64,000 bases of DNA from Takakia lepidozioides (lineage: Eukaryota; Streptophyta; Takakiopsida; Takakiales; Takakiaceae): the NCBI GenBank assembly GCA_030704615.1, contig CM060732.1:27092001-27156000 (forward strand), written 5' to 3'. Positions 53,940 to 64,000 of this stretch are shown piece after piece. Made by a program: the position numbers and the translations under genes. Position 1 is the first letter of the stretch, and every line of letters begins with the position of its first letter. Under the pieces are notes generated by a model that was given only the letters and a program-made list of their open reading frames with translations, ran no database searches and was not told where the DNA came from.

Positions 53940-55191
53940 TTTGGAGCCAGAATTCTTTGAGGAAGCTAAGAGTTTGTTCATCAAATACAAAGATGTATTT
54001 GCTTGGAGCTACGAGGATCTAAAAGGGATACCACCTGAGATCTGTCAGCATAAGATTGAATTGGAACCAGGGTCAGTACCAATCCAACAGGCAAGGTACA
54101 GAATGAATCCCAACTATGCACAGAAGGTTGGAGAAGAGATCAAAAAGTTGGCTGAGGCTAAGTTTATATACCCGATAGAGTATACAACTTGGTTGTCACC
54201 CATTGTGATAGTTCCCAAGAAGAATGGTAAACTGAGAGTTTGTGTGAACTATAAGAAGTTGAATGCTTGCACGAAGAAAGATCCATTTCCTTTGCCATTC
54301 ATAGAAGCGGTATTGGACACTATGGCAGGCCATGAGATGTACTCATTCATGGATGACTTCAGTGGTTATAATCAAGTGCAAGTGGCAGAAGAAGACCAGA
54401 GAAAGACAGCTTTCATCACAGACTGGGGTGCTTATGCATACAAAGTCATGCCTTTTGGACTTTGTAATGCACCAGCAACCTTTCAGAGAGTGATAAATGA
54501 ATCTTTTCATGAGTATCTGGATGATTTCATGCAGGTGTTCTTGGATGATTTCAGTGTGTACAGCTCAAAGAATGAGCACTTGCATAAATTGGAGTTATGT
54601 TTGGCCAGATGCAGGATGAGAGGTCTGGGCCTGAATCCAGAGAAGTGTATTTTCTGTGTGAACTCAGAGGTGCTTTTGGGACACATCGTGTGTAAGAGGG
54701 GACTTCTTGTGGATCCCATGAAGACAGAGGCCATTAAAGCCTCTCCACCACCAGTAAATGTTAAAAGTCTAAGGAGATTCCTTGGACAAACCAGTTATTA
54801 CAGAAGATTTGTCAAAAGGTATGCACAGATATCAACACCATTGAGCAAACTTCTGAAGAAAGATACAGTGTTTGCATGGACAGCTGAATGTCAACAGGCT
54901 TTTGAGGAACTTACATTGTCAGTAACAACTACACCTGTCCTGATTAACCCTCACTGGCATGTAGTATTTCATGTTCACTGTGATGCCTCAGGAGAAGCGT
55001 TGGGAGCGGTGTTAGCCCAAAATGTTACAGGAAATATAGATTCATCTGTGTACTATGCTAGCAGGTTGATGAACAGTGCTGAAAGGAACTATAGCACAAC
55101 TGAAAGAGAAGCACTGGCAATGATTTATGCAGTCAAGAAATTCAGGCATTACCTATTGGGAAGAAAGTTTATGTTTTATGTGGATCACTAG
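53890..55191 (+). pseudogene. Reverse transcriptase and RNase H of inner Athila-like element
   Basis: All RT blocks are present: QARYRMNPNYAQKVGEEIKK, TWLSPIVIVPKKNGKLRVCV, FPLPFIEAVLDTMAGHEMYS, MDDFSGYNQVQVAEEDQRKT, PFGLCNAPATFQRVINESF, the catalytic QVFLDDFSVYSS, LLGHIVCKRGLLVDP and LRRFLGQTSYYRRF. RNase H follows with HVHCDASGEALGAVLAQ and TEREALAMIYAVKKFRHYLL. It stops at YVDH-TAG (55189-55191), where relatives have Gln (HQAL): a C-to-T nonsense change. The FLDDFSVY active site resembles the FMDDFSVYG of Athila. Confidence 0.85.
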
Positions 55192-55746
55192 GCTCTGATA
55201 TATCTGGTGAACAAACCTTTGATAAGTGGAAGGATAGCGAGGTGGTTAATAATCTTGCACGAGTTTGAGTTCGAAGTTGTTTACAAGCCTGGCCGTTTGC
55301 ATCTTGTGGCAGATCATTTGTCACGCCTAACAACAGGAGAGCCCGCCACAGGAGTAGACGACCAATTACCTGATGCGAGTTTATTTGCAATGGAGGTGCA
55401 AGGAAGTGTAGATGAATGGTTAGATTGGCAGTGGCCAATCAGATACTACCTTACTCATGGTCAGTGCCCACCTAGTTATGGTAAGGAGCAGAGGAAGAGA
55501 ATCGCTATCAAGGCTTTACCTTATACTATGGTAGGGGGCAGAATGTATAAGCTAGGACCTGATGGAGTACTTAAACGATGCTTGTACCACCATGAAGTAA
55601 ATAAAGTTTTGGAGGAAGTTCATAAAGGAGTGGCTGGAGGTCATTTTGGAGAAGAGACTACCAGTAGGAAGATACTACTTGCAGGTTACTGGTGGCCTAC
55701 TTTGTTCAAAGAATTTGAGGCAGCTAATGAAGACATGGAAAGGTAG
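55192..55746 (+). pseudogene. RNase H end and integrase zinc finger, truncated
   Basis: Continues in frame after the TAG: YKPGRLHLVADHLSRLTTGE (end of RNase H), the spacer YLTHGQCPPSYGKEQRKRIA, then HEVNKVLEEVHKGVAGGHFG and ILLAGYWWPTLFK of the integrase HHCC domain. After ~55707 the sequence (EFEAANEDMER) departs from the 24060 copy before the CKSCDEC pair. The DDE core, third ORF and 3' LTR are missing, so both nested elements end here. Confidence 0.8.
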
Positions 55747-55812
55747 AACAACCGAGGGTCCAGTGCCAACAAGTACTGCAATGATTCCAACAGCGGATAG
55801 AGTACTCAAATG

Positions 55813-56043
55813 TTAATTTCCTATGAGAAAGGGTTCGTAAGGTACATTGCATTTCTCAATCCATCCAAGTGTTGCGTGCCGCTTGATTTTCACAAGCGAT
55901 GCTTTCTTTACAGGGATAACTACAGGTATTCCAGGTGAACTCATGTTTCTATACTCGTCGAGAATAGTCCTGCGACAACTACCAAATGAAAATAATGTAA
56001 TCGATATAATGAAAATGATGATATTATCCAGCTCCATTTCCAA
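55813..56043 (-). CDS. Possible secreted-protein N-terminus
   Basis: A 76-codon minus-strand frame starts MEMELDNIIIFIISITLFSF, a short N-region and a hydrophobic core like a signal peptide, followed by SCRRTILDEYRNMSSPGIPV. It would be divergent from the VWA gene. No further exon was identified and no family is recognised. It may be chance in AT-rich sequence. 56044-56633 shows nothing else. Confidence 0.2.
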   Translation of the reverse strand: MEMELDNIIIFIISITLFSFGSCRRTILDEYRNMSSPGIPVVIPVKKASLVKIKRHATLGWIEKCNVPYEPFLIGN

Positions 56044-56633
56044 TTAAATTTTAGTTCCATAAGAGTTCCATAAGTGATTCTTTTGTAGAGACGAAAGCAA
56101 GACAAGCAGCGAAAATAGTTGCCCTCACTTACCTTTTTGCTTTTATGTGATGTTTGGAGGTGATGCTAAATGTGAAAGTCCCAATCCAACTCTGTTACTT
56201 TTTGTTCAATTGGGTTTTTCCTCTCTTCACTTTCAGTGATTATCTCCACCACTGCTGAAGGTGATGTACTCGATATGGGGCACCATGATGGGGAGGATTT
56301 ACTGTCCCTGAAACCTGTCTCAATTGTGAAAATTTGTCAGTTTCTAGCATATCACAACAAGTACAATGGATCTTCCCCACCTTGTAACAGTGTCTTCTGT
56401 CTATAATGCTGATTTCTTATCAACTCCAGATTTCATCTTTGAGTGGCTCATTTGTATCCTTGACTTTCAATTATCCTTTTAGCTGGTCCAATCATGAATT
56501 ATGCATGATGTCTAGCTAGCATGAGTGAAGATCTGTAGGCTTCTGCAAATCATGTCGTGCATTGTGTGCACCTTGCAGTGCTTCTCTCACAAGTCATGGG
56601 TTTATAGCATGTTTGGTGCATAGGTATGTACAG

Positions 56634-58406
56634 GGCATTTCTGTGACCAAAGATTTGGTGGTGGCTGATTGATGCCGGGTCTACAATGGGCCAAACTTTA
56701 GCAGTAGACTTCTTGCACCCGGGTACATACTTCGGAATGGTTCAGAACGTCACACTGGAGATCCTCCAAACGATGTCCACAGGAGATTATGTCAATGTTG
56801 TTACTTTCAACAGTTCTGGAGCTAGCCTGTTGGCTGATGCAGCGGTACGTTTCTGGTGTTCTGCTCTTGAGAACATCATTGTAAGAAATTTGAAGGTTTT
56901 GATGGCTAGGGCAACAATTGGGCGCCAATCTGTATCCAATCAACAGGGAGGATCAAACCTAACTGCAGGACTAAATCAATCATTTGAATACGTCATGAAA
57001 AATCAGTCTCTGAAGATTATTGTGGTCTTGACTGATGGGCAAATTGCTACCTCCAGCAACATAACACTGCCGAGTGATCTCATGAGTAACCTCACTTCAT
57101 CTAAAGGCAAGGTGTTCCTTTTTAAGATGCCACAAGCAGATGACAATGGCTCCGATCAAATTCTCTCCAATCTCATCAATATTAGTTGTTCGAGATAATT
57201 ACAACAATCCATTGTATGCAATCAGATCTTATTATTCATATCTGGCTGTTACCCACGTTGCCCAGGTAAACAACGAGCCGTACTGGATTGGTCCGTATCA
57301 AGATTATGATCCAACTGGCTGAGTGATTACTGTCACTTACATAGGTATTACTTTTTTTGTCAACACATTGCAAAGACCCTTGTTTGGTGCCTCCTATTAC
57401 CTTAAAATGAGGGAGAGATTTTATTGTTATTACATATAGACTTCCCTGTTGTTTGACATTCCAGATACAGTATCTGAGTTGCTTTTGTGTGTTAGTTTCT
57501 GCAGTTGGTGCATGCATTGTGTCTAATCTTTTTGCATTCAGGAGCTTCTTGTCTTAAACTGCATTGCAATGTCAAATCAACCCTTCAGTTCATTGTAGGA
57601 GATTCTTTCGCCAATGGTTGACACCTATTCAATTTCTTGTGATGGTGGCATACTTGCCATGTTCTTGTGTTTTGAAACCACAGCTTGGAGCTGATGGGGA
57701 GCTGCTCGGGGTAGCGGTATCAATGTGCTTATAGACAAGCTAGGGAACCTCACCGATTTGGTCCAGAATGCGCTAGGTGGAAAGCACACTGCCGGTACAC
57801 TATTATGTCAAATCGCAGTAAGTGATGAGATTTGGTCTAATTGCTGATGATAGTCTGAAGTGGTCTATCTGACACCCCAGGCCCCTGATATACCAGGTGC
57901 TCAAGCCAGATTACAGCATTAATGTTGTGTCAACATGCACACAAGCTAGATGTTTAATGATGTGTGGGTTCTGATATTTAGTGAGTTGTTGTTATCATAG
58001 AATGATGACTGTATGTGTTCGTGCACAGACTGGAAGCAACATCAGCGAACAGTGCAGTACATAGAACTTGGGAGGACTTTGCCCACGAACAGACTTTAAA
58101 AGCAGCTTCAAGGACCTTGTCTGCTGCGCGACGTGCCACAAGGCCCCAGCCTCCAACACTTCACGTCTAAAACATATTTTTACTACCGTTGGGAGTGTAG
58201 CTGCGGGTCTCCTGGGAGTTGGGATAGTCATTGCACTAGGACTTTACTGTGACTTCTGCCCCAACTGTGAATCAGGTCCTGACAGCTCAATCCATGGAGT
58301 TAATGACCGAAATGAGCACAATATTGATCCTCCCAGACCCCCCCAACAATCAACAGTGCATGATGTGATTTCTCCATGTGAAGAGCTAGTTTGTTTTGGT
58401 AGTTGA
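56634..58406 (+). pseudogene. VWA-Cache-transmembrane protein gene, multiply disabled
   Basis: Exon from acceptor at 56634: ISVTKDLVV, extra G near 56664, then LIDAGSTMGQ (metal-site region, DxSxS altered), GDYVNVVTFNSSGASLL, GGSNLTAGLNQSFEYV and LKIIVVLTDGQIA, a full von Willebrand A domain. A one-base shift near 57190 leads to DNYNNPLYAIRSYYSYLA and EPYWIGPYQDYD, the start of a Cache/alpha2-delta-like domain, then TGA at 57320. Exon 57684-57817: LGADGELLGVA, one base missing, GINVLIDKLGNLTDLV. Exon 58029-58406: TAG at 58062, Cys-rich stretch, membrane helix VGSVAAGLLGVGIVIALGLY and a ~55-residue tail. The architecture resembles animal alpha2-delta/CACHD1 proteins. Ligand unknown. Five defects argue for a pseudogene. 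Confidence 0.6.
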
Positions 58407-61280
58407 AGCACGCCCACCCTGCAGGTGTTAAACCACCGTTGTTGCCATCTCTCTACAGATTATTATTAATATATAGAAGTTGCCATCATTCAACCATGTT
58501 AGACTTCTTACATTCTGGACAGAGCCAGCATACTGAAATCTGCCGAGCTGGTGATGACCGTTATGTAGCTCTGATGCGACCTGTTTGGGAATCGGGTTCA
58601 CAGCATTTGCTGTGCAATTGTATAGGTGATCTTTGAAAGTTTCCTTCAGTCTATGGTCTGATGAGGGTGGGGCTCTATTTGGCTGGACATCTCCTTCCGT
58701 CCCTCAACTTTGCCTTCCTTACTTGAAGGATTGCATGTGTCTTATACAAGTGGATAAATTGGGAGCATATGGAGGATATGGGACCTTGTTCTTCGCCGGG
58801 TACCGTCAAACGAAAGCTTCTGTGAGGTTTTGCTTTTGGGACACGCCCAAGGCTCGCATTATCGCTTGCTGTTCGTTCTGTCCGAAGTGGACTCCTCTCT
58901 ATTGAGCGGAATGTGGCCGCTCAAGAGCTCGAGAACCCAACTCAATGGAGAACAAGAACCCAATAGAGAACAAGAACAACTTTGGAACTCCACATGAGCC
59001 ACATAAGTGCAGAAGATGCTCACAAGTGTGTACCGACTAAGTAGTGCAATTAATCGGTTGGTCACCACCGAGGCAAATACAGCTTGCCTGGAGAAGACCC
59101 CATCATGCGCGAAAATTCACTCTGGGATGGAGACCAGCTCTCTTCTCATCACAATACCGTGGGGTTGCTTGCTTCCTAAACCTGTTGTAAAACCTTCAAC
59201 CACGGACAGGTATGCCAGTATATATGTACTCGGACATAATTTTTCTTTGCTCACCCTCACTAATAAGATTCTGCCACACTTAAAAGCCTGACACACACGG
59301 TGCCGTGTACGCAGCTCTGTACTACGCCACCATCATCATCCTCACAATCTCGAGTTAATAATGATCCTACTTGTTGCTGTCCCCAAGCGAACTCTTTGCT
59401 GGTCCGATGGATCATGGGGCGGTCAGACTCTAATCCACAACCGAGACAGCTCTTCACGCCTCATCTCAATCCCCACGCAAGAAAATAGGCCAACGCAGGA
59501 CCCAAAGTGAAAGAAGAGTGCAGCCGTTCAACAACTGTGAACGATGCACACACACCACACTCCGTCCTTGCAACAATTCAAATTTATATTTGAACCGGCA
59601 TGTGCCCACCACGCTGCTCTCACCGCCAGTTACCGCCACGTGCGGGTGGCGGGTATCCCGTTCCCACGCCGGATAGATGAGTATGCTGGCAGGATTTACT
59701 ATTTACCCTCATATTTGGTGGGGTAACAAAAGTAAGGGTTGCTCGTCCCTCTGTCTCGCACCTTTCTTCTGCGAGTCTTCGTCCTCTTCGTCTCCTCTCT
59801 CTGTTGTGTTGTTGTCTGTTGTCCCTGCACACAATCGCTGCATGTTCGCGGCTGGCCCTGTGCAGATCTGCCTCTCTGTGCTGCTGAATGCGTGTGTGGC
59901 CATGCCTTGCTCCACAATCATCTATCCATCATCGCACTGTGCTGGTCAACCCTCGCATCTCCTCCGCGTCCCACCGCGGCCCCCGCAGTGTAACGTTCCA
60001 AGGTGAATATCTCGCTTATGATGCATCTGAGCAGGCGCTGATTAGTTTCGGTCGTAATTGAGCAGCGGGGAGGGGTTTGCATCCGTGGAGTTCAAATGTC
60101 CTTGCTTTTTTGTCAGTGTTTTGCTGGATGATAATTGCGCGCCCTTCCCTTGCGTCTCAGTGATGTGAAGGGGCAGTAGTCATGGGCTGGCGGCGAGGGG
60201 GCGACGAGGGAGAGATGAAGCAGAGGGACAGAGGAAGAGGTTGAGCAATGAGTGTTGTCGTTGACACCGCCGCCTCCGCTGCAATGAGTGCTTCCCATCA
60301 AAAGCTTCCTGCCAGGTACTCTTCACGTATGATACAGTCACAGTGAAGGAAAGAACGAATGTGTTTGAATGTCCATCAAGGTTTTAGGCTACTGCACCAC
60401 TCTTCGAATTGTTTTTTGCAACAGAGAGCTTAGTAGAGAGATTGTCAGGGAGAGACGGAACGCCGGGAAACACAAATGTCAAGGTGATAAGTTCGAAGTT
60501 AGAGTTGAAGGTATAAGATGTAGGCATTGTTCGTGCGTATCGGCAATGCGCTCTGTCAATGCTGGGTTTGAAAGCTTGGCTATGCATATGTTGTCAGACT
60601 GCACTAGATGTGAGCTTCTCATGAGTGGTTGGTACTACACTCATGGCATACGTGCAGAGCACGCCCTCTTCCACTAACTTTGTGCCACTCTCTGAAAAGC
60701 TTTGCGTTTGCCTCGCAAGTTTCAACCATCATTTCGCACTGTGTCAGAGCTACGGGGTGTTCATTTAACAGAGATGGTGAATTGGAATGCAGATTCAACA
60801 GCATTATGCATCTGCTGCAGCTTGACCTGCCTACCATTTAGGAAGACATCCCTCCCAAAAAGTACACTAAAATAAGGCATTGCTATGGTTCAGTCTAATT
60901 GGCATGGGTAATCCTCTTTAAGCAAGCACAAGGGTTTGCCAAGCTGTGACAAGTGTATACTTCTGAGTCATTCTGAAAGTGAGGCAGCCACTACTCCTGA
61001 GGTTCACTTGGTTTTGTCTTCTTTGGTGTTTTCCTTTAGAACCCTTTCGTAATATGGCACCAGACTGTTTCGTGGAGAACTCCTACCCAGTGGACAAAAA
61101 ATCATTTGTTTTCCAATATGAATAAATGCAGGACATTCCTCACGATAGGGCTTTACTCAGCTTCTCACAATTACGGACTAGAGGGTGCATTCCTTGTAGT
61201 CCAGAGGATAAAAGTTGGTGTCTCATTGTGATCCTGTGTTTAGAGTCTGAGGTGCTAGAGGTTCAATTGTGTGGGTACAG
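58407..61280. other. Intergenic region or unrecognised 5' exons
   Basis: I see no recognisable protein domain here. Several short open frames exist but none has clear splice signals or family motifs. 59590-60010 is GC-richer (CACCGCGGCCCCCGCAGTG at 59973-59991) with CTCTTCGTCCTCTTCGTCTC pyrimidine runs at 59770-59800, as in plant promoters and 5' leaders, so the PAN3-like gene could start around there. An ATG at 61054 opens a 23-codon frame (MAPDCFVENSYPVDKKS) without an evident donor. Confidence 0.3.
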
Positions 61281-64000
61281 CAACATTGCTTGTCGATACT
61301 GGGCGACATCAGGGACATGCTTTTTCGGCGACCAGTGCAATTTCGCTCACAATATCACAGATAGGGCTGCATCTGGAAGAGCTGGTGTGTAGCCTCCCAA
61401 CCATCCTGTGTGTATATTCTACTAAAGAAGTAAAGAAAGCTAGCAGCCTGTTTCATGTTGTCATAGTCTGGTCTCACTGTTCTTCCTGAGGGACCTTGTA
61501 TTAGTTCATTGGCTAGCCTTGTGCCAGTCTTATAGAATATGATAAAACCTGAAAGATTCAAGCAGTCCAAGCTTGAGTGCAAAACAGTGGTGAGGCAGAG
61601 CAGAAGAATAGGGTTAGGGTTTTACCTTATTGCAATTGTGAGCTCTATGAATTTGTGCAGTGCCCAAGCGAGAGAAAGCCTGCAAGGAACTGCTGCTAAC
61701 TGGTTATTGCAAGGTGAGGTTATGTTCCTCTTGTGCCGACTTTTGAGCCTGAGCCTTTGCATTTACTGTCTATGCCACGGACCTGCATAGGTATGGAGTT
61801 TCAGGGGTTGTTTGGGTATCTTATTGGTTCCAGACATTAGTCAATTGGAAATCCAGGTATGTGTGTCAGTGGTGGTTCAAGATGAGAGGGCAGTGTATGT
61901 TGTTGATGAAGGGTATGGATCCTTGTTTTAATCTAAGAGTATGTGAGCTTACGCTTGAATCCGGGTGAGGAAGCTCATTGAAGGGGTGTGCAGCTATGCT
62001 ACATCTGGTTATCTTAGTCTTGTAAGCTTTCACTCTGTGGTTTCTGCCCTCGGTGGTTTGAGGTGGTGGTGAAGGCAAAAATGTGATTTGACACGTGATT
62101 TTGCAGAATGAGAACAATGGTTGTGAGTACAACCATGACATTCCTGGGGTGACTCGCTCTGGGTGAGCATCCTTCTTTCTTCTCTTCCATCTGTTGCCCC
62201 CATGTGATACCCATGTCTTATAAGTAGAGGTGATTTCATCACAATACCCAGATGTAGTACGAATTGCATTCCGCTATAATTGGATTTTCAAGTCACTTCA
62301 GAGGTGTCAAGGTCAAAGGCTGGATCCTAGGATTCTGAAGTCAGATTTTCTTTGCCTGATTATTGCGTCTGTTCGCCATTCACCAATAGACTTCATCTGG
62401 AGCATGGACTATGCTCTATTTGGTATTTTTTACGAAGTAAGCAACAGAACCTTGTTGCAAGCAGGTGGTATGATGAATACCAAGACTTGCCAATATGGGG
62501 ATGGTTTTACTATGACTGGTAGGTAGAGAGGAGTTCTTGTTTCACCATTCGGGATAGATTGACAGCCAGCCGTATTATCAAAGAATGCTGATATCCTTGA
62601 ATAGGGGTTTGATAATCCAGTATTCTCAACTTTTTCTACAAATTGCCAGAGATGCTGCATAATTTGGTGGTTTGGAAGGTGCCCTTGAGCTCTTACAAAT
62701 AGGGCTTTGGCTTGTTTAACACTTTGATTCACAAGTGGCAAGGAACAGAAGTTTGCTCAGCATTGGCTGAAGTGTTTTTTGCTCTTTTTTGAAATATCGA
62801 AGGCCACCTTCTACTTCATCAACAGCTGCTAGTGCTGCATCGAGCCCAGCAGCGCCGTCATCCTGGACTTCTGCGGCAAACCGAGTGGTTACGACTGCTT
62901 CACTTTCTCCTGGCACAGCTGGTAAATACACTCTCTAACCTAACATGGTAATAGTCTGAGAATGGTTTGTCCGAGTTTGCACAAGGTAAGTGAGTCAAGG
63001 GAGCAGGGGTGGTGTGTGTTTGAGCTAGGTTGGCTGTTCATTTCTTTACTAGCTTATTTTTGTAATTTCGGTTTGGCAAAAGATGCAGTCACACATTTGC
63101 ACTTGTGGGCCACCTCCTCACATAGCAAGGAGATTTGCCTTGGGGGTTTACATTTCTGCAGTCTAATTCTTTTCTCTGTCAATGCAAACAATTGGCCTTC
63201 ATTACAAAGTGAGATAATAAGAGTGAGTGAAGGAGTAGAGCTGACGGACTACAGGTCTGTTTCTGCAGGGTTTAGGGTTTGGTGAGCCTGGTTTTTTTCT
63301 CTTGTGCAAGGAATTCTCCTCAGTGATCACCGATATGAGGGGTGGCTAGGGCTCATAAGTGTTTGGTGTGCCTTTAACTCCAGCTGCAGCAGCTATAAGG
63401 AACAAAAGACTTCCAGTGTCAGCTCCAGCATTCGTCCCAGCAGCTGTTGCAGCAGCGCAGCGAGCAGCTTTGAGTGCATGGGGAGGTGTGACTCCTGGGG
63501 GAAGTAAACTGCTCACAACTGTAAATGCACAAGCTACTTTCACCTCATCGACAACCTCTATCTCCAGTGGTGTATCCCAGAATGGGGGTAATTCAGCATC
63601 AAGTCCGACAGGTGGGCTTGATCCATCCACACGTGCGAGTCCCACAGGACGAATGCAGGAAACAGAAGCCAGTGTGGCTTCAGAGAGTCCTCCAGGCACC
63701 AGCAGCTTCATGAGCGCCTCGCTCCCTACCACATTGAATCCAGCAACACTGAATGCACAGCCTTTCATTCCCAGTAGTGCTTTAGCAAGCAGTGCTAGTT
63801 TGAACGGGAACATTTTGACAGCTACCAGCCCTTCTTCGGGACCAAGCATTGGCAGTGCAAATGTGGCCCCGTATGTACCCTCGGGGACTTCAGTTGCTTC
63901 AGCAGTCAGTGCTGCCCCCTATGTTCCCAAGTCCAAGCAGCAGCTACTGGCTGGAGGGGGAAGTGGGAGTGGGTTTGGAGTTGGCAGACCCTTGCCTAGT
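61281..64000 (+). CDS. PAN3-like CCCH zinc-finger protein, 5' part (runs off window)
   Basis: Five exons with agreeing phases: 61281-61384, 61661-61713, 62107-62162, 62803-62921, 63360-64000. The first carries CRYWATSGTCFFGDQCNFAH, a Cx8Cx5Cx3H finger. Exons 2 and 3 together make a second finger, CKELLLTGYC joined to KNENNGCEYNHD (Cx8Cx6Cx3H), the form seen in PAN3. Then ~250 Ser/Ala/Pro-rich residues with FGVPLTPAAAAIRNKRLP, APAFVP, LNAQPFIPSS, APYVPSG and APYVPKSKQ, which resemble poly(A)-binding-protein-interacting (PAM2-like) motifs without fitting the consensus exactly. PAN3 is the pseudokinase adaptor of the PAN2-PAN3 deadenylase; its kinase-like domain would lie beyond 64000. No frameshift occurs. 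Upstream exons are missing. Another CCCH RNA-binding protein is possible. Confidence 0.6.

Noticed and set aside
63346-63849. 167-codon minus-strand frame at the window end
   Set aside because: It is the antisense shadow of the PAN3-like exon 63360-64000, which has matching splice phase with four upstream exons.

Overview
This is eukaryotic, nuclear, plant-lineage DNA. The evidence is spliceosomal introns with GT..AG borders, a plant-type F-box fragment, a pentatricopeptide-repeat fragment, a MULE transposase, a chromovirus-like Ty3/gypsy element whose primer-binding site matches plant tRNA-iMet, and Tat/Athila-like gypsy elements. A VWA-Cache membrane-protein gene of a kind not usual in land plants, together with the repeat load, suggests a streptophyte alga such as a charophyte. 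The organism assignment is inference. Most of the window is mobile-element sequence; only the last ~8 kb looks like ordinary host genes.

Layout. 0.3-8.2 kb: one copy of an uncharacterised protein family (called here the RWNCC family), then a decayed minus-strand MULE-like transposase gene (GCM1/FLYWCH-like zinc finger, DDE core, TTNxAES segment, SWIM finger). The MULE is interrupted by another repeat and has an array of ~19 palindromes (core TTTCGGCGCCGAAA) just upstream. 8.3-14.9 kb: F-box and copia-gag fragments, a LINE-like reverse-transcriptase 3' end lying between inverted repeats, and 192-bp tandem repeats. 14.9-25.3 kb: minus-strand Tat/Athila-like gypsy sequence in the order LTR, RT/integrase, a long third ORF, LTR, gag. 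25.8-28.3 kb: two more RWNCC copies and a PPR pseudogene.

28.5-36.5 kb is the most unusual region. A minus-strand, intron-rich gene (29432-34506) encodes a ParB-like domain followed by a beta-class DNA-methyltransferase-like domain. It is flanked on both sides by arrays of a palindrome (AAATGCGGYRCCGCATTT), and three of its introns each hold one copy of the same palindrome. The upstream array ends in the middle of a palindrome, where it is fused to a gypsy LTR fragment.

36.5-45.4 kb: third-ORF sequence of the Athila-like family, split by a truncated chromovirus-like element, then a G/T-rich minisatellite. 45.8-55.7 kb: a disordered hypothetical protein, then two plus-strand Athila-like elements, the second inserted into the gag region of the first. 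56.6-58.4 kb: a VWA-Cache-transmembrane gene with several disabling changes. 61.3-64.0 kb: the intact 5' part of a CCCH zinc-finger gene resembling PAN3, whose exon phases all agree and which runs off the window.

Single-base frameshifts are common in the repeat-derived genes and in the VWA gene but absent from the PAN3-like exons. True decay and assembly error cannot be separated from sequence alone. The palindrome arrays, the ParB/methyltransferase gene and the RWNCC family recur together and may be parts of one undescribed mobile or epigenetic system; this is inference.
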